Positions 9,730 through 21,434 are shown, counted from the first letter of the stretch. The stretch is 64,000 nucleotides of DNA from Shewanella polaris (GCF_006385555.1 NZ_CP041036.1:3472001-3536000), one strand, 5' to 3'. The notes: generated from the sequence alone by a model not told the origin. Made by a program: numbers and translations.

Positions 9730-12375
9730 TTATAAGGTGCGAGCTATTTCGACTGTTTCGAAGACCTCAATTTGGTCTCCTACGCGAACGTCATTGTAGT
9801 TCTTCACACCAATACCACATTCCATCCCATTACGGACTTCTGGAGCATCGTCTTTAAAGCGACGTAATGACTCAAGTTCACCTTCGAAGATAACCACGTT
9901 ATCACGTAGAACACGAATTGGTGCACTACGCTTAACAATCCCTTCGGTAACCATACAACCAGCAATAGCGCCAATTTTAGGAGACTTAAATACATCACGA
10001 ACTTCAGCAAGACCGATAATTTCTTGTCTAAATTCTGGTGCTAACATACCTGTCATTGCAGCACGAACTTCATCAATTAAGTTGTAGATGATGCTGTAAT
10101 AACGTAAATCAACACTTTCTGAATCGATAGTCTTACGTGCCTGTGCATCAGCACGGACATTGAAGCCGACCAGAATAGCATTAGAAGCTGCAGCTAATGT
10201 TGCATCAGTTTCAGTTAATGCACCGACACCGCGAGCAATAATGTTCACTTTCACTTCATCAGTAGACAGTTTAGCTAATGATTCACAAATTGCCTCAAGA
10301 GAACCCTGAACATCCGCTTTAAGTACGATATTCAGTTCTTGTACTTCGCCTTCTTCCATGTTGGCAAACATGTTTTCTAGCTTAGACTTTTGCTGACGTG
10401 CTAATTTAATATCGCGGAATTTTCCTTGGCGATACAATGCTACTTCACGGGCTTTACGTTCATCACGTACAACTGTCGCTTCATCACCAGCTAACGGCAC
10501 ACCAGAAAGACCTAAGATTTCTACCGGGATAGAAGGACCTGCTTCAGTGATAGATTGACCATTTTCGTCATTCATCGCACGAATTTTACCGTACTCTAAA
10601 CCACATAAAACGATATCACCTTGACGTAATGTACCTTCTTGGACCAAGACAGTAGCCACAGGGCCACGACCTTTATCAAGTTTTGATTCAATAACAACAC
10701 CCGCTGCCATTCCATCACGTATAGCTTTAAGTTCTAATACTTCAGATTGAAGCAAGATGCCTTCTAATAGTTCGTCAACGCCCATACCAGTTTTAGCTGA
10801 TACATGAACGAACATATTATCTCCGCCCCAATCGTCTGACATAATGCCATGTTGAGACAGCTCACTCTTAACACGCTCAGGATCAGCATCTGGCTTATCC
10901 ATTTTGTTAACAGCAACAATTAACGGTACATTACCCGCTTTAGCATGTTGAATCGCTTCAATCGTTTGTGGCATTACACCATCATCAGCAGCTACAACCA
11001 AAATAACAATATCAGTTGCCTTAGCACCACGAGCACGCATTGACGTAAATGCCGCGTGACCAGGAGTATCAAGGAAAGTAATCATGCCGTTGTCAGTTTC
11101 AACGTGGTATGCACCAATATGCTGAGTAATACCACCGGCTTCACCAGATGCTACTTTCGCACGACGAATATAATCGAGTAACGATGTTTTACCGTGGTCA
11201 ACGTGACCCATGATAGTCACAACCGGTGCGCGTGATTCTAGTTTAATGTTGTCATCGCGGTCTTGAAGAACTTGATGCTCAAGTTCGTTTTCACGAATAA
11301 GTACCACTTTATGACCGAGTTCTTCTGCAACCATTTGCGCTGTTTCTTGGTCAAGTACTTGGTTAATTGTCACCATAGTGCCCATTTTCATCATTTGCTT
11401 GATGATCACAGTGGCTTTAATTGCCATTAAATGAGCCAATTCAGATACGGTTACAGTTTCACCAATACGCACATCACGACTAACAGCTGCTGCAGGTTTA
11501 TTAAAACCATGCGCCATAGATTCTGGTGCAGTGCTGCGGTTACGCATGTGTTTTTCGCGTCCGTCACGAGCATCTTTTCCGCCACGTTTTTTATTGGCGT
11601 TTTTATTGCGAGCACGACGACCACGTTTTTCGTCATCAGCATCTGAACTGTCTTCTGCTGCACGAGCAACTTTAGATGTTGTGATGTGATGATCACCATT
11701 TTTTTCAGCTTCTAAACGTTGACGCTCTTCTTCAGCCCAACGCTTTGAGTTTACTTCTGCAAGTAAACGTGCAGCTTCAGCAGCTTTAGCAGCTTCATCT
11801 TTTTGCTTTTGAGTTAACACAGCTTCTTGAGTCGCTTTTAAACGCTCGGCCTCTGCTTTTGCTGCTGCCGTTTCTGGGTCAGCAACTTTGGCTACTTTAG
11901 GCTCAGCTTTTACTTTTTCTGATTTCAATTTGGCTTCGGCTTCCGCTTTTTTCTTCGCTTCTGCAGTTGCTTTCGCTTCTGCCGCTACTTTGGCTTTTGC
12001 TTCAGCTTCCGCTTTTGCTTGAGCTTCTGCTTTGGCCTTGGCTTGAGCTTCTAATTCAGCTTGTTTTGCTAACTCTGCATCATCACGTTTAACGAAAGTG
12101 CGCTTTTTACGGACTTCCACTTTAACGTCTTTTGACTGACCGTCAGTGCTTGCAACACTTAATGTTGACACAGTTTTACGCTGCAATGTCATTTTAGTCG
12201 GTACAGTATCTGCACCATGCTGTTTTTTTAGATAATCAAGAAGTTGTTTCTTCTCATTTTCTGAAACGGTATCGAGTTTCTTCTTGCTCATACCTGCTTC
12301 TGAGAATTGCTCAATTAGTCGCTCGACTGATTTGCCCACTTCTGTTGCTAATTTTTCTATATTTGTATCTGCCAT
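9730..12375 (-). CDS. infB: Translation initiation factor IF-2
   Basis: IF-2 is the GTPase that brings initiator tRNA to the 30S subunit and promotes subunit joining. The ATG at 12375 ([17 protein letters not shown]) follows AGGGGG at eight bases and gives 881 residues. The N terminus has the IF2N domain, then a long Ala/Lys/Glu-rich segment (about residues 100-230, nucleotides about 11700-12070), a second IF2N domain, the G domain with [17 protein letters not shown] and NKMD (about 385-560), and the beta-barrel and C-terminal fMet-tRNA binding domains. It lies directly after nusA with a 25-base gap. Confidence 0.98.
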   Translation of the reverse strand: MADTNIEKLATEVGKSVERLIEQFSEAGMSKKKLDTVSENEKKQLLDYLKKQHGADTVPTKMTLQRKTVSTLSVASTDGQSKDVKVEVRKKRTFVKRDDAELAKQAELEAQAKAKAEAQAKAEAEAKAKVAAEAKATAEAKKKAEAEAKLKSEKVKAEPKVAKVADPETAAAKAEAERLKATQEAVLTQKQKDEAAKAAEAARLLAEVNSKRWAEEERQRLEAEKNGDHHITTSKVARAAEDSSDADDEKRGRRARNKNANKKRGGKDARDGREKHMRNRSTAPESMAHGFNKPAAAVSRDVRIGETVTVSELAHLMAIKATVIIKQMMKMGTMVTINQVLDQETAQMVAEELGHKVVLIRENELEHQVLQDRDDNIKLESRAPVVTIMGHVDHGKTSLLDYIRRAKVASGEAGGITQHIGAYHVETDNGMITFLDTPGHAAFTSMRARGAKATDIVILVVAADDGVMPQTIEAIQHAKAGNVPLIVAVNKMDKPDADPERVKSELSQHGIMSDDWGGDNMFVHVSAKTGMGVDELLEGILLQSEVLELKAIRDGMAAGVVIESKLDKGRGPVATVLVQEGTLRQGDIVLCGLEYGKIRAMNDENGQSITEAGPSIPVEILGLSGVPLAGDEATVVRDERKAREVALYRQGKFRDIKLARQQKSKLENMFANMEEGEVQELNIVLKADVQGSLEAICESLAKLSTDEVKVNIIARGVGALTETDATLAAASNAILVGFNVRADAQARKTIDSESVDLRYYSIIYNLIDEVRAAMTGMLAPEFRQEIIGLAEVRDVFKSPKIGAIAGCMVTEGIVKRSAPIRVLRDNVVIFEGELESLRRFKDDAPEVRNGMECGIGVKNYNDVRVGDQIEVFETVEIARTL

Positions 12376-12400
12376 CAATTAAATCCCCCTGTTGATCGAC

Positions 12401-13900
12401 TTATGCTTCTTCGCCAAACCAACAGATATTGCGGGCAGCCATGATGAGCTCACCTGCTTTTTCTTCTGTTAATTCTTCAATATCAAGTAAATCATCAATA
12501 CCTTGCTCGGCCAAGTCTTCTAAAGTCACTACGCCATTGCTCGCAAGAACATAAGCTAAATGTCTTTCTAATCCTTCCAATGCTAGTAAGTCATCACTTG
12601 GCTCTGCACCGTCTAACGCTTCTTCAGACGCTAATGCTCTTGTTGAGATTGCCGCCTTTGCACGTTCACGTAGTGCTTCAACGATATCTTCGTCAAAACC
12701 TTCTATTGCTAATAGTTCAGATTCTGGGACATAAGCAATTTCTTCTAACGAAGTGAATCCCTCATCAGCCAACACGGCTGCAAAATCTGCATCTACATCC
12801 AGAGAAGCTACAAACAAGTCAATCACCTTTGCACTTTCGGCTTGGTGTTTCTTATTCAAGTCTTCAACTGTCATTACATTTAATTCCCAACCAGTCAGTT
12901 GAGTCGCTAAACGAACGTTTTGGCCATTTCGACCAATTGCCTGTGCCAAACTATCTGCTTCCACAGCAATATCCATTGAGTGATTATCTTCATCGACAAT
13001 GATAGAGGCTACATCAGCAGGTGCCATGGCATTGATCACATATTGTGCAGGATTATCATCCCACATCACAATATCTACTCGCTCGCCACCTAATTCGTTT
13101 GATACGGCTTGCACACGTGCGCCACGCATACCAACACAAGCACCAATAGGGTCAATGCGACGGTCATTTGATTTAACGGCGATTTTAGCTCGAGCTCCTG
13201 GATCACGAGCAGCACCCATAACTTCAATCAATTCGTCGTAAATCTCAGGCACTTCAACACGGAAAAGCTCAATTAACATCTCAGGCTTACTGCGAGTTAA
13301 AAATAACTGTGCTCCACGCGCTTCTGGACGTACTGAGTACAATAAAGCACGTACACGATCACCAGGGCGGAAAGATTCACGGCTAATTAAGTCTTCTTTA
13401 AATATCACGCCATCTGCGTTATTGCCTAAATCGACAACCACACTTTCACGGGTACTTTTCTTGACGATACCAGTAACAATTTCACCTTCACGCTCAATAA
13501 ATTGTTCAACAATTTGCGCACGCTCGGCTTCACGAACTTTTTGAACGATAACTTGTTTTGCTGTTTGCGTCGTAATACGGTCAAAGACAACTGAATCTAT
13601 TTCATCTTCAATGTATTCACCTGGCTGGATATCAGGTTGTTCATAACGCGCAGCTTCAATGGTAATTTCACTATAAGGGTTCTCTAGTGGTTCACCATGG
13701 TCATCAACTACCATCCAACGACGGTACGTATCGTAATGACCCGTTTTACGGTCAATTTCAACACGAACTTCAATATCGCCTTCGTATTTTTTCTTTGTAG
13801 CAGTGGCCAGTGCAATTTCTAGCGCCTCGAAAATTTTCTCACGGGGAACGCCTTTCTCATTGGAAACCGCTTCTGCGACTAGCAGGATCTCTTTATTCAT
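12401..13900 (-). CDS. nusA: Transcription termination/antitermination factor NusA
   Basis: NusA binds RNA polymerase and modulates pausing, termination and antitermination. The 499-residue protein has the polymerase-binding N-terminal domain (about 1-130), an S1 domain (about 135-200), two KH domains (about 230-345, with [15 protein letters not shown]) and two acidic C-terminal repeats (about 365-420 and 440-490), as in the E. coli protein. It is the second gene of the rimP-nusA-infB operon, 31 bases after rimP. Confidence 0.98.
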   Translation of the reverse strand: MNKEILLVAEAVSNEKGVPREKIFEALEIALATATKKKYEGDIEVRVEIDRKTGHYDTYRRWMVVDDHGEPLENPYSEITIEAARYEQPDIQPGEYIEDEIDSVVFDRITTQTAKQVIVQKVREAERAQIVEQFIEREGEIVTGIVKKSTRESVVVDLGNNADGVIFKEDLISRESFRPGDRVRALLYSVRPEARGAQLFLTRSKPEMLIELFRVEVPEIYDELIEVMGAARDPGARAKIAVKSNDRRIDPIGACVGMRGARVQAVSNELGGERVDIVMWDDNPAQYVINAMAPADVASIIVDEDNHSMDIAVEADSLAQAIGRNGQNVRLATQLTGWELNVMTVEDLNKKHQAESAKVIDLFVASLDVDADFAAVLADEGFTSLEEIAYVPESELLAIEGFDEDIVEALRERAKAAISTRALASEEALDGAEPSDDLLALEGLERHLAYVLASNGVVTLEDLAEQGIDDLLDIEELTEEKAGELIMAARNICWFGEEA

Positions 13901-13931
13901 TTGGTCTTGCCTCGTTCTTCACCTGAAACTA

Positions 13932-14387
13932 TCAAAACTTAGCGATAATGTTGCCTTTACGGATATTATCCAAAGCAACAATCAAGTCTTTACCATCAAC
14001 AGTGATGGTGAGCATTTGCCCATCAACGCTACTAATGACGCCTTTTAAATTACGACTACCCGCAACAGGCATAGTCAACTGTACTTTTGCATCTTCACCC
14101 ACGTAGGCCGCATATTGCTCAGCGGTAAATAAAGGTCTATCTACGCCAGGTGAAGATACTTCTAATGTGTATTCTGTAGAAATAGGGTCTTCAACATCCA
14201 TAACTGCGCTAACTTGACGACTGGCTTCTGCACAGTCTTCAATGTTGATGCCATTCTCGTGATCAATGAAAACACGTAATATTGAATGACGACCAGCTTG
14301 AATATACTCTATGCCCCATAGTTGAAAGCCCAATGCTTCAACGGGTACCGTTAACATCTCAACTAGCTTGGATTCTATCGTTGCCAA
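13932..14387 (-). CDS. rimP: Ribosome maturation factor RimP
   Basis: RimP is needed for 30S subunit assembly. The 151-residue protein has the N-terminal alpha/beta domain (with [16 protein letters not shown] and the [11 protein letters not shown] motif) and a C-terminal SH3-like domain. The start is a TTG codon at 14387. It gives the expected length and is preceded by GGGGG six bases upstream; there is no ATG at a sensible place. Two terminator-like hairpins separate it from the tRNA-fMet gene, one of them only about 20 bases before the start. Confidence 0.94.
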   Translation of the reverse strand: MATIESKLVEMLTVPVEALGFQLWGIEYIQAGRHSILRVFIDHENGINIEDCAEASRQVSAVMDVEDPISTEYTLEVSSPGVDRPLFTAEQYAAYVGEDAKVQLTMPVAGSRNLKGVISSVDGQMLTITVDGKDLIVALDNIRKGNIIAKF

Positions 14388-14407
14388 AAATGACCCCCAA
14401 AAAAAAC

Positions 14408-14429
14408 AAAAAAAGGGCTAATAGCCCCA
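14408..14429 (-). terminator. Terminator-like hairpin just upstream of rimP
   Basis: On the minus strand GGGGCTATTAGCCC is followed by seven T. It ends about 20 bases before the rimP start codon. It could act as an attenuator on readthrough from the tRNA-fMet promoter. Confidence 0.7.
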
Positions 14430-14472
14430 TAGCAATCCGCATAAAGCACGGATATTTAAAAGTCCATATAAC

Positions 14473-14498
14473 AAAAAACCCCGTAATCACGAGGTTAT
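14473..14498 (-). terminator. Terminator of the tRNA-fMet transcript
   Basis: On the minus strand AACCTCG, loop TGATTA, CGGGGTT and a further T-run form a hairpin with one G-T pair, about 60 bases after the tRNA 3' end. Confidence 0.7.
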
Positions 14499-14557
14499 TT
14501 TATTATAAAACCTGTAAATTGTAATTTATCTTCTTTCAAAGTTAAATTACAAGGAGC

Positions 14558-14633
<76 letters not shown>

Positions 14634-14645
14634 TCAACTGATGCA

Positions 14646-14674
14646 AGTATATTGATTTACACTATATCTTGCAA
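14646..14674 (-). promoter_or_regulatory. Sigma-70 promoter of tRNA-fMet and the rimP-nusA-infB operon
   Basis: On the minus strand TTGCAA and TATACT are separated by 17 bases, and the predicted start is about six bases before the tRNA 5' end. This is the best candidate for the main promoter of the downstream operon through readthrough. Confidence 0.75.
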
Positions 14675-14714
14675 TAACTAATCAAACTCAATCCATGATT
14701 TGTTAGTTAAATAA

Positions 14715-14801
14715 TGGTGCCGAGAGCGGGACTTGAACCCGCACGTCCGTTAAGACACAGCCACCTCAAGGCTGCGCGTCTACCAATTCCACCACCTCGG
14801 C
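14715..14801 (-). tRNA. leuU: tRNA-Leu (anticodon GAG)
   Basis: An 87-base class II tRNA with a long variable arm, GAG anticodon in the loop CTTGAGG, and encoded CCA. Its 5' end is only 13 bases after the secG stop codon, so it is probably processed from the secG transcript. Confidence 0.96.
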
Positions 14802-14814
14802 GATATTTAGTTTA

Positions 14815-15150
14815 CTAGTCAGGAATTTTTGTTTCTGACTGTTCGGTTTGCACAGGCGCATCGTCAATGATTTGCTCTGCTGCTGGACCTAAATCATTCC
14901 ATTGATCATTTTGTTGAGTATGATTAGCACTTAAATTACCAATCACTAAACTCAATGCAAAAAAACCAATGGCTAATACTGCAGTACTGCGAGTCAGGAA
15001 GTTACCTGATCCGCTTGAACCGAACAATGTGCCTGAAGCACCGGCTCCGAAAGATGCGCCCATATCGGCACCCTTTCCTTGTTGAATTAAAATTAAGCCG
15101 ATAAGGCCTAACGCTACCACCAAGTATACAACTATAAGAACTTCGTACAT
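14815..15150 (-). CDS. secG: Preprotein translocase subunit SecG
   Basis: SecG is the small accessory subunit of the SecYEG export channel. The 111-residue protein has two membrane helices (about residues 2-21 and 52-72) joined by the glycine-rich conserved loop QQGKGADMGASFGAGASGT. The C-terminal tail is polar. It lies four bases after tpiA and just before tRNA-Leu, an arrangement shared with E. coli relatives. Confidence 0.96.
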   Translation of the reverse strand: MYEVLIVVYLVVALGLIGLILIQQGKGADMGASFGAGASGTLFGSSGSGNFLTRSTAVLAIGFFALSLVIGNLSANHTQQNDQWNDLGPAAEQIIDDAPVQTEQSETKIPD

Positions 15151-15154
15151 ATTA

Positions 15155-15937
15155 TTACGCGCTCATCGCTATGGTACATAAACTTAAAAACTCACTTGAG
15201 TTCAAACTGGCACCGCCAATCAAGCCGCCATCAACATCAGGCTGGGCAAATATATCTGCCGCATTGCTTGGGGTGACGCTACCACCGTATAAAATTCTGA
15301 TATTCTCGCCAATGAAGGGAGATACTTCAGAGAGGCGACTGCGTATAAACGCATGTACTTCTTGTGCCTGCTCTGGTGTAGCGCTTTTACCTGTACCTAC
15401 TGCCCATAAAGGTTCGTAGGCGATAATCGCGTTATCAAAAGCCATGGTACCGTTTTTTTCAATTACTATATCAAGCTCTTCCGCAATCACCTCAAAGGTA
15501 CGTCTTGCTTCACGAGCCGGTCCAGATTCACCTACACATAAAATCGGTGTCAGACCATTTTTTTGCGCTGCGGCAAACTTCTCTGCCACTATATTACTCG
15601 TCTCTCCGTACATACGGCGACGTTCGGAATGGCCGATAATAACATATCGACATCCAGAATCTTTTAGCATCTGCCCGGACATTTCACCGGTGTACGCACC
15701 AAAATCATGTTGACTAAGATTTTGTGCGCCCATTCTCACAAGCGCGCCATCTAAGGTTTGCTTATTGGCTTCAAGCAGTTGCCGAACACTTTCAAGATAA
15801 ATTGAAGGCGGACATAAAACCACTTCAGCGGAATCATTTTGGAGCTTTGTAGCAAACTTTTTGAAAAGTTCTTGGGCCAATGCCGAATTACCATTCATTT
15901 TCCAGTTGCCAGCGACCATAGGACGTCTGAGTGCCAT
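15155..15937 (-). CDS. tpiA: Triosephosphate isomerase
   Basis: This enzyme interconverts dihydroxyacetone phosphate and glyceraldehyde 3-phosphate in glycolysis. The 260-residue TIM barrel has the catalytic lysine (NWKMN near residue 12), histidine (IIGHSERR, near 100) and glutamate (AYEPLWAVGTG, near 170), and the phosphate loop GGSV near 235. GGAG seven bases before the ATG supports the start. It probably shares a transcript with glmM and secG. Confidence 0.98.
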   Translation of the reverse strand: MALRRPMVAGNWKMNGNSALAQELFKKFATKLQNDSAEVVLCPPSIYLESVRQLLEANKQTLDGALVRMGAQNLSQHDFGAYTGEMSGQMLKDSGCRYVIIGHSERRRMYGETSNIVAEKFAAAQKNGLTPILCVGESGPAREARRTFEVIAEELDIVIEKNGTMAFDNAIIAYEPLWAVGTGKSATPEQAQEVHAFIRSRLSEVSPFIGENIRILYGGSVTPSNAADIFAQPDVDGGLIGGASLNSSEFLSLCTIAMSA

Positions 15938-16076
15938 TCATTATCTCCTCTGAAAGCGGCGTGAATAATAGCGAACCACTTATCAAGTTACAAGAGCTAA
16001 AAGGGGAATAATTCAGATAATCTGTCGAAGCGTCTACTTTTTGAGCGCGTAACAACATAACTGAATATTCAGATAA

Positions 16077-17414
16077 TTAACATGCTGCCTTTACGGCGTC
16101 AGCAATACGATTTGCATGTGCAAGCACTTGTGGATGATCATCACCCTCAACCATCACCCTAATTAACGGTTCTGTACCCGACTTGCGTAATAATACTCGT
16201 CCACGAGAACCTAATTGTTGCTCAACATCAGCTTGGGCTAATCTTACTGCATCAGTATCCAACGGATTCGAGTTTCCTTCAAACCTAACGTTCACCAATA
16301 CCTGCGGTAACATCTTCATTGATTCGGTTAATTGTTCAAGTGACGAATTTTGGCGTCGCATCGCTGCTAGCACTAAAATACCTGCAACAATACCATCACC
16401 TGTGGTGCCATGATCAAGATTGAGTATATGGCCCGAATTTTCTCCGCCGATACGCCAGTTTTTTTCTTTAAGAATTTCCATGACATACCGATCACCCACT
16501 TTCGAGCGAACAAATGGAATATTAAGCGCTTGCAATGCTAAATCTAGCCCTAGGTTAGACATTAACGTGCCCACTACACCGCCTTTCAAAATACCACGTT
16601 TTTGGGCATCTACGGCTAGAATATATAAAATTTGATCCCCATCAATTACCTCTCCGTGGCTATTGACCATCATAATACGGTCGCCATCACCATCTAATGC
16701 GATACCTAAATCAGCTTTTTCAGCTAATACAGTTTCACATATTTTGGCCATTGATGTTGCACCCACTTTATCATTGATATTCAAACCATTAGGTTTATCA
16801 CCAATAGCAATCACATCCGCACCAAGTTCTCGAAATACATTGGGGGCTATGTGATAAGTTGCACCATGGGCACAATCAACCACAATTTTTAAACCTTCAA
16901 GAGTTTGATCTGCTGGGAAATTCCCTTTGCAATATTCAATATAACGTCCTGCAGCATCTTCGATTCTGCGGGCCTTACCCAATAAGTGAGATTCAACACA
17001 CACTAATGGTTTTTCAAGTTCAGCCTCAATTTCAAGCTCAATATCATCATCGAGTTTACTGCCATCTGTTGAGAAAAACTTGATACCATTATCGTAATAT
17101 GGATTATGCGAAGCACTAATAACCACACCCGCTTCAGCACGAAATGTCCGAGTTAAATAAGCTACTGCAGGTGTCGGCATGGGTCCAAGTAATAAAACAT
17201 TTAACCCGGCGGCAGATAATCCCGCTTCTAAAGCCGATTCAAATAAGTAACCTGAAATACGAGTATCCTTACCAATAATCACTTTTTGAGTGCCATTTCG
17301 CGACAATACTCGTCCTGCGGCCCAACCGAGCTTCAATGCCAATTCGGGGGTCATTTTGCCTGCCCCTACTTTGCCGCGAATACCATCGGTTCCAAAAAAT
17401 TGTCTTTGTTTCAC
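16077..17414 (-). CDS. glmM: Phosphoglucosamine mutase
   Basis: GlmM converts glucosamine 6-phosphate to glucosamine 1-phosphate for UDP-GlcNAc, peptidoglycan and LPS synthesis. The 445-residue protein carries the active-site serine loop [16 protein letters not shown] (serine about residue 102), the metal-binding DGDGDR loop near 242 and the sugar-binding GGENSGH near 325. The start is GTG at 17414, with GGGGA just upstream; the N terminus [13 protein letters not shown] matches the family. It follows folP by 52 bases, as in E. coli. Confidence 0.98.
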   Translation of the reverse strand: MKQRQFFGTDGIRGKVGAGKMTPELALKLGWAAGRVLSRNGTQKVIIGKDTRISGYLFESALEAGLSAAGLNVLLLGPMPTPAVAYLTRTFRAEAGVVISASHNPYYDNGIKFFSTDGSKLDDDIELEIEAELEKPLVCVESHLLGKARRIEDAAGRYIEYCKGNFPADQTLEGLKIVVDCAHGATYHIAPNVFRELGADVIAIGDKPNGLNINDKVGATSMAKICETVLAEKADLGIALDGDGDRIMMVNSHGEVIDGDQILYILAVDAQKRGILKGGVVGTLMSNLGLDLALQALNIPFVRSKVGDRYVMEILKEKNWRIGGENSGHILNLDHGTTGDGIVAGILVLAAMRRQNSSLEQLTESMKMLPQVLVNVRFEGNSNPLDTDAVRLAQADVEQQLGSRGRVLLRKSGTEPLIRVMVEGDDHPQVLAHANRIADAVKAAC

Positions 17415-17466
17415 AGGTCCCCACTTAAGTTAATCACTTTTTATACAACGTGTTATATCGACAAAA

Positions 17467-18300
17467 CTACAAATTAGCCATTGTTTCAGACATGACTTTA
17501 AGTACGTCAACAGTTTCGGGTACATCATGAACTCGTATTATCTGCGCACCTTGCTGAGCTGCAATAAGTGCTCCAGCAAGACTACCCGCAAGGCGTTGAT
17601 CAATAGCACGCCCTAACAAGTCCCCAATCATGCTTTTTCGTGACAATCCGACCAATAAAGGTAAATGAAATTCATGTAAGGAAGGTAATGTCGCTAATAG
17701 GCGGTAATTATGCGCTAAAGTTTTGCCAAAGCCAAAACCTGGATCAAGAATTAGACGCTCACGATCAATACCTGCCGCTTCACAGTAGGCAATACGCAGT
17801 TCGAAAAAGGCTTTTACTTCTTCAACTACATCTTGATACTCAGGTTTCTCTTGCATGGTTTGAGGTTCACCTTGCATATGCATTAAACAAATTGGCACAT
17901 CTAAGGTTGCAGCCATTGCTAAGGCTCCAGCTACTTGCAATGCACGCACATCATTAATCATATTGGCACCTGCATTGACTGCCTGCTCCATTACTTCAGG
18001 TTTACTGGTATCTATCGAAATCCATACATCATATTTTTTAGCGGTGTATTCAATAATGGGAATAACACGTGCCAGTTCTTCTTCCACTGAAACGATGTCG
18101 GAACCTGGACGAGTTGACTCGCCACCCACATCAATAATTAATGCACCTTGCTCAACCATGTGGTCGACATGTTTGCAGGCTAATTCAACATTAGAATAAG
18201 CACCGCCGTCAGAAAAAGAGTCGGGGGTGACATTAACAATCCCCATTACAACTGGAGATGATAAATCGAGGGTTTTCTTAGCATGAGTTAATTGAAACAA
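17467..18300 (-). CDS. folP: Dihydropteroate synthase
   Basis: FolP condenses p-aminobenzoate with the pterin pyrophosphate in folate synthesis and is the sulfonamide target. The 277-residue TIM barrel has NVTPDSFSDGG (about 23-33), GGESTRPG (near 60), the ISIDTSKPEV strand and the C-terminal IIRVHDV. The start is TTG at 18300, preceded by AAGGA at eight bases; no ATG fits. It follows ftsH, as in many Gammaproteobacteria, but after a terminator. Confidence 0.96.
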   Translation of the reverse strand: MFQLTHAKKTLDLSSPVVMGIVNVTPDSFSDGGAYSNVELACKHVDHMVEQGALIIDVGGESTRPGSDIVSVEEELARVIPIIEYTAKKYDVWISIDTSKPEVMEQAVNAGANMINDVRALQVAGALAMAATLDVPICLMHMQGEPQTMQEKPEYQDVVEEVKAFFELRIAYCEAAGIDRERLILDPGFGFGKTLAHNYRLLATLPSLHEFHLPLLVGLSRKSMIGDLLGRAIDQRLAGSLAGALIAAQQGAQIIRVHDVPETVDVLKVMSETMANL

Positions 18301-18330
18301 ATTAGTTTTCCTTGATAAAGGCTAAAAACA

Positions 18331-18353
18331 AGAAAACCCCTTTCGGGGTTTTC
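18331..18353 (-). terminator. Rho-independent terminator of ftsH
   Basis: A nine-base stem GAAAACCCC / GGGGTTTTC with the stable loop GAAA (minus strand), about 20 bases after the ftsH stop codon and 31 before the folP start. Some readthrough into folP-glmM is expected. Confidence 0.8.
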
Positions 18354-18370
18354 TTTATTCACTAAATTAA

Positions 18371-20335
18371 TTATTTAGCTGGTGATTCATCCGCATCATT
18401 CGAATCGGCTTTATTGTCGACTTTAGTGTCGGTTTTAGCGTCATCCACTGGCGTTTCAACTTCAGACTTAGGCGTGGTATTGCCATTGTCTTTATCGTCA
18501 GATGATTCATCTTTTTGCCATTCAGCTGGCATACGCACTTCACGTCGATGCATTAAATCATCAATTTGTAACGAATCAATCGTTTCGTACTTCATCAATG
18601 CGTCTTTCATCGCATGTAAAATATCCATATTTTCTGTCAACATGGTTTGTGCACGTTGATAGTTTTTATCGATAAACATTTTGATTTCAGAATCAATTAA
18701 TGATGCAGTATCACCAGACATGGCATTTGATTTACCCATACTGCGTCCTAAGAAAACTTCATTTTCTTCTTCGGCATAGAGTAATGGACCCAGTTTGTCT
18801 GAGAAGCCCCATTGCGTAACCATGTTACGAGCAATTGAAGTAGCGTATTTTATGTCTTGTGAAGCACCAGTAGACACTTTTTCACTACCATAGATAAGCT
18901 CTTCTGCTAAACGTCCACCGTAAGCAACGGATATCTGTGATTCCAATTTGCGACGGCTTTGACTAACAGCATCAGCTTCAGGTAAGAAGAAAGTAACACC
19001 TAATGCACGTCCTCGTGGAATAATTGTCACTTTATGTACTGGATCATGTTCTGGCACTAAGCAACCAACAATAGCATGTCCGGCTTCATGATAAGCCGTC
19101 ATCTCTTTGTCTTCTTCAGACATCACCATAGAACGGCGCTCAGCACCCATCATGATTTTGTCTTTAGCACGTTCAAACTCTTCCATACCGACTACACGAC
19201 GATTACCACGAGCAGCAAACAACGCAGCTTCGTTAACAAGGTTTGCTAAGTCTGCACCAGAGAACCCTGGGGTACCGCGGGCAATAACACTTGCTTTAAC
19301 ATCGTCCGATAAAGGCACTTTACGCATGTGTACTTTAAGGATTTGTTCACGACCACGAACATCGGGTAAACCGACCACAACTTGGCGGTCAAATCGACCT
19401 GGACGAAGTAGTGCAGAATCGAGTACGTCTGGACGGTTAGTTGCCGCAATGACAATAACGCCTTCATTACCTTCGAAACCATCCATCTCAACCAGTAACT
19501 GGTTCAATGTTTGCTCTCGTTCATCGTGACCACCACCAACACCTGCACCACGTTGGCGACCTACGGCATCGATTTCATCGATAAAGATAATACATGGAGC
19601 TGATTTTTTGGCTTGTTCAAACATGTCACGAACACGAGAAGCACCAACACCGACAAACATTTCCACAAAATCAGAACCTGAAATGGTAAAGAATGGCACT
19701 TTGGATTCACCAGCAATAGCCTTAGCTAGCAAGGTTTTACCTGTACCAGGCTGTCCAACCATTAACACGCCCGTAGGAATACGACCGCCTAATTTTTGAA
19801 ACTTGGTAGGATCACGTAAATAATCAACCAGTTCTTTCACTTCTTCTTTTGCTTCATCACAGCCAGCAACATCAGCGAATGTGGTTTTAATTTGGTCTTC
19901 GCTCATCAATTTGGCTTTACTTTTACCAAATGACATTGCGCCCTTTCCACCGCCGCCTTGCATTTGACGCATGAAGAATATCCACACCCCTATGAGCAAT
20001 AACATTGGGAACCATGAAATAAATATTTGGGTTAAAAAGCCTGATTCTTCAGCCTCTTGCCCTTTCATGTCGATACCCTTTCTATCTAGATCATTAATTA
20101 GATCTTGATCATAAATCGGCATGATAGTGGTGAACTTTTCACCAGTACGCTTTGTCCCTTCAATGGTTCGTTGGTCGCTTTTTATTTCGACCTTGTTAAT
20201 TTGACCATTTCGAACATTGTCCAAAAAGGCGGAATAATCCATCTTCTGCGTATTCGAAGAAGAGGGGGAATAACCCTGAAACACTGACATCAGCACAACA
20301 GCGATGACAACCCAGAGTATTAAATTTTTAGCCAT
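18371..20335 (-). CDS. ftsH: ATP-dependent zinc metalloprotease FtsH
   Basis: FtsH is the membrane-bound AAA+ protease that removes misassembled membrane proteins and sigma-32. The protein has two membrane helices (about 5-23 and 98-118) flanking a periplasmic domain, the AAA module with GQPGTGKT and the second region of homology (about 155-390) and the zinc protease domain with HEAGH (near 415). ATG at 20335 ([14 protein letters not shown]) gives 654 residues; a TTG three codons upstream has a better-spaced GAGGT and cannot be excluded. The C-terminal tail is Asp/Lys rich. It is probably co-transcribed with rlmE, 54 bases upstream. Confidence 0.97.
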   Translation of the reverse strand: MAKNLILWVVIAVVLMSVFQGYSPSSSNTQKMDYSAFLDNVRNGQINKVEIKSDQRTIEGTKRTGEKFTTIMPIYDQDLINDLDRKGIDMKGQEAEESGFLTQIFISWFPMLLLIGVWIFFMRQMQGGGGKGAMSFGKSKAKLMSEDQIKTTFADVAGCDEAKEEVKELVDYLRDPTKFQKLGGRIPTGVLMVGQPGTGKTLLAKAIAGESKVPFFTISGSDFVEMFVGVGASRVRDMFEQAKKSAPCIIFIDEIDAVGRQRGAGVGGGHDEREQTLNQLLVEMDGFEGNEGVIVIAATNRPDVLDSALLRPGRFDRQVVVGLPDVRGREQILKVHMRKVPLSDDVKASVIARGTPGFSGADLANLVNEAALFAARGNRRVVGMEEFERAKDKIMMGAERRSMVMSEEDKEMTAYHEAGHAIVGCLVPEHDPVHKVTIIPRGRALGVTFFLPEADAVSQSRRKLESQISVAYGGRLAEELIYGSEKVSTGASQDIKYATSIARNMVTQWGFSDKLGPLLYAEEENEVFLGRSMGKSNAMSGDTASLIDSEIKMFIDKNYQRAQTMLTENMDILHAMKDALMKYETIDSLQIDDLMHRREVRMPAEWQKDESSDDKDNGNTTPKSEVETPVDDAKTDTKVDNKADSNDADESPAK

Positions 20336-20389
20336 GTCACTCAAATTACTCGACCTCTTAACAGTCCTGCGATTATTAACGTTAGACTA

Positions 20390-21019
20390 CTACAACTTGT
20401 AACCAGTCGCCACTAGATAGACTTCTCGAGAGCGCGCTCTAGAGGAGTCTGGTTTACGTGTTTTAACTACTTTAAATGCCTGTTTGACTGTTTTCATGTA
20501 GTCGTCAAAGCCCTCCCCCTGAAAGACTTTAACAGCAAAACAGCCATTAGGCGCCAACACTTGGTGACACATATCTAGCGCTAATTCAACTAAATACATA
20601 GCCCTCGGTTGATCAACAGCACCCGAACCACTCATGTTCGGAGCCATATCTGATAGTACCACATCCACTTTATCTTGACCTACACGCTCAAGCAATGCTT
20701 CGAGTACTTTGTTTTCTCTAAAATCACCTTGAAGGAAATCCACACCAACAATGGGGTCCATTGGTAAGATATCACACGCGATAACTTTGCCTCTATCACC
20801 CGTTAATTTGGCAGCCACTTGTGACCAACCACCTGGTGCAGCACCTAAATCAACAACAGTCATCCCCTGTTTAATCAAGTTATCTTTTTGTTGGATCTCT
20901 TCTAACTTAAATGCTGCACGTGAACGTAGGCCTCGTTTCTGGGCCAGTTTCACATAGTGATCATCAAAGTGTTCCTGCATCCAACGACTTGAACTTGCCG
21001 TTCGTTTTTTTGTTGTCAT
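20390..21019 (-). CDS. rlmE: 23S rRNA 2'-O-methyltransferase (U2552)
   Basis: RlmE (FtsJ/RrmJ) methylates U2552 in the A loop of 23S rRNA and is heat-inducible in E. coli. The 209 residues show the SAM-binding [15 protein letters not shown] motif (about 57-70), the DILPMD acidic motif and the catalytic KDKE residues, including the aspartate in LSDMAPN and the lysine in AVKVFQG. It is the first gene of the rlmE-ftsH unit and is divergent from yhbY. Confidence 0.97.
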   Translation of the reverse strand: MTTKKRTASSSRWMQEHFDDHYVKLAQKRGLRSRAAFKLEEIQQKDNLIKQGMTVVDLGAAPGGWSQVAAKLTGDRGKVIACDILPMDPIVGVDFLQGDFRENKVLEALLERVGQDKVDVVLSDMAPNMSGSGAVDQPRAMYLVELALDMCHQVLAPNGCFAVKVFQGEGFDDYMKTVKQAFKVVKTRKPDSSRARSREVYLVATGYKL

Positions 21020-21055
21020 TTAAATTCCGCAACGATTCAGAGTTACATAAGCTCT

Positions 21056-21083
21056 ATATAAGGGTAGAATACGCGTTTTTCAA
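21056..21083 (-). promoter_or_regulatory. Possible heat-shock promoter of rlmE-ftsH
   Basis: On the minus strand TTGAAA and CCCTTATAT are separated by 13 bases, resembling the sigma-32 pattern (CTTGAA, then CCCCATNT). The E. coli rlmE-ftsH operon is under sigma-32, which is consistent. The match is partial. Confidence 0.4.
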
Positions 21084-21109
21084 CAGTAACTCAGCAAAAG
21101 TTGGTAAAA

Positions 21110-21412
21110 ATGAACTTAACAACCAAACAAAAACAGCATTTAAAAGGTCTGGCACACAGTCTAAAACCAGTGGTGCTGCTTGGTGGCAATGGACTAACTG
21201 AAGGTGTTCTGGCTGAAATTGATAGCGCTCTTACTCATCATGAATTGATTAAAGTGAAAGTAGCCTCTGCTGACAGAGAGCTTAAAAATGCCATCGTTGA
21301 CGCCATTATTCGTGAAACGCAGTCTGCGAAAGTGCAACTTATCGGTCATGTATTAGTTCTTTTCCGCCATTCGGCAGAAATGAAGATTGCTTTGCCAAAA
21401 GCAAAAAAATAA
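21110..21412 (+). CDS. yhbY: RNA-binding protein YhbY (CRS1/YhbY domain)
   Basis: YhbY is a small KH-like protein associated with the pre-50S ribosome. ATG at 21110 (MNLTTKQKQHLKGLAH) gives 100 residues, in line with the E. coli protein; a TTG three codons upstream is unlikely. The glycine-rich VVLLGGNGLTEGV loop and the HELIKVKVA strand are typical. It is divergent from rlmE and ends in its own terminator. Confidence 0.95.
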   Translation: MNLTTKQKQHLKGLAHSLKPVVLLGGNGLTEGVLAEIDSALTHHELIKVKVASADRELKNAIVDAIIRETQSAKVQLIGHVLVLFRHSAEMKIALPKAKK

Positions 21413-21434
21413 CGCGATATTTGAATTCAAAAAC

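Noticed and set aside
11700..12070. Repeat-like run in the N-terminal part of infB
   Set aside because: It encodes the Ala/Lys/Glu-rich linker normal for IF-2 in this group; it is low complexity, not a mobile or regulatory repeat.
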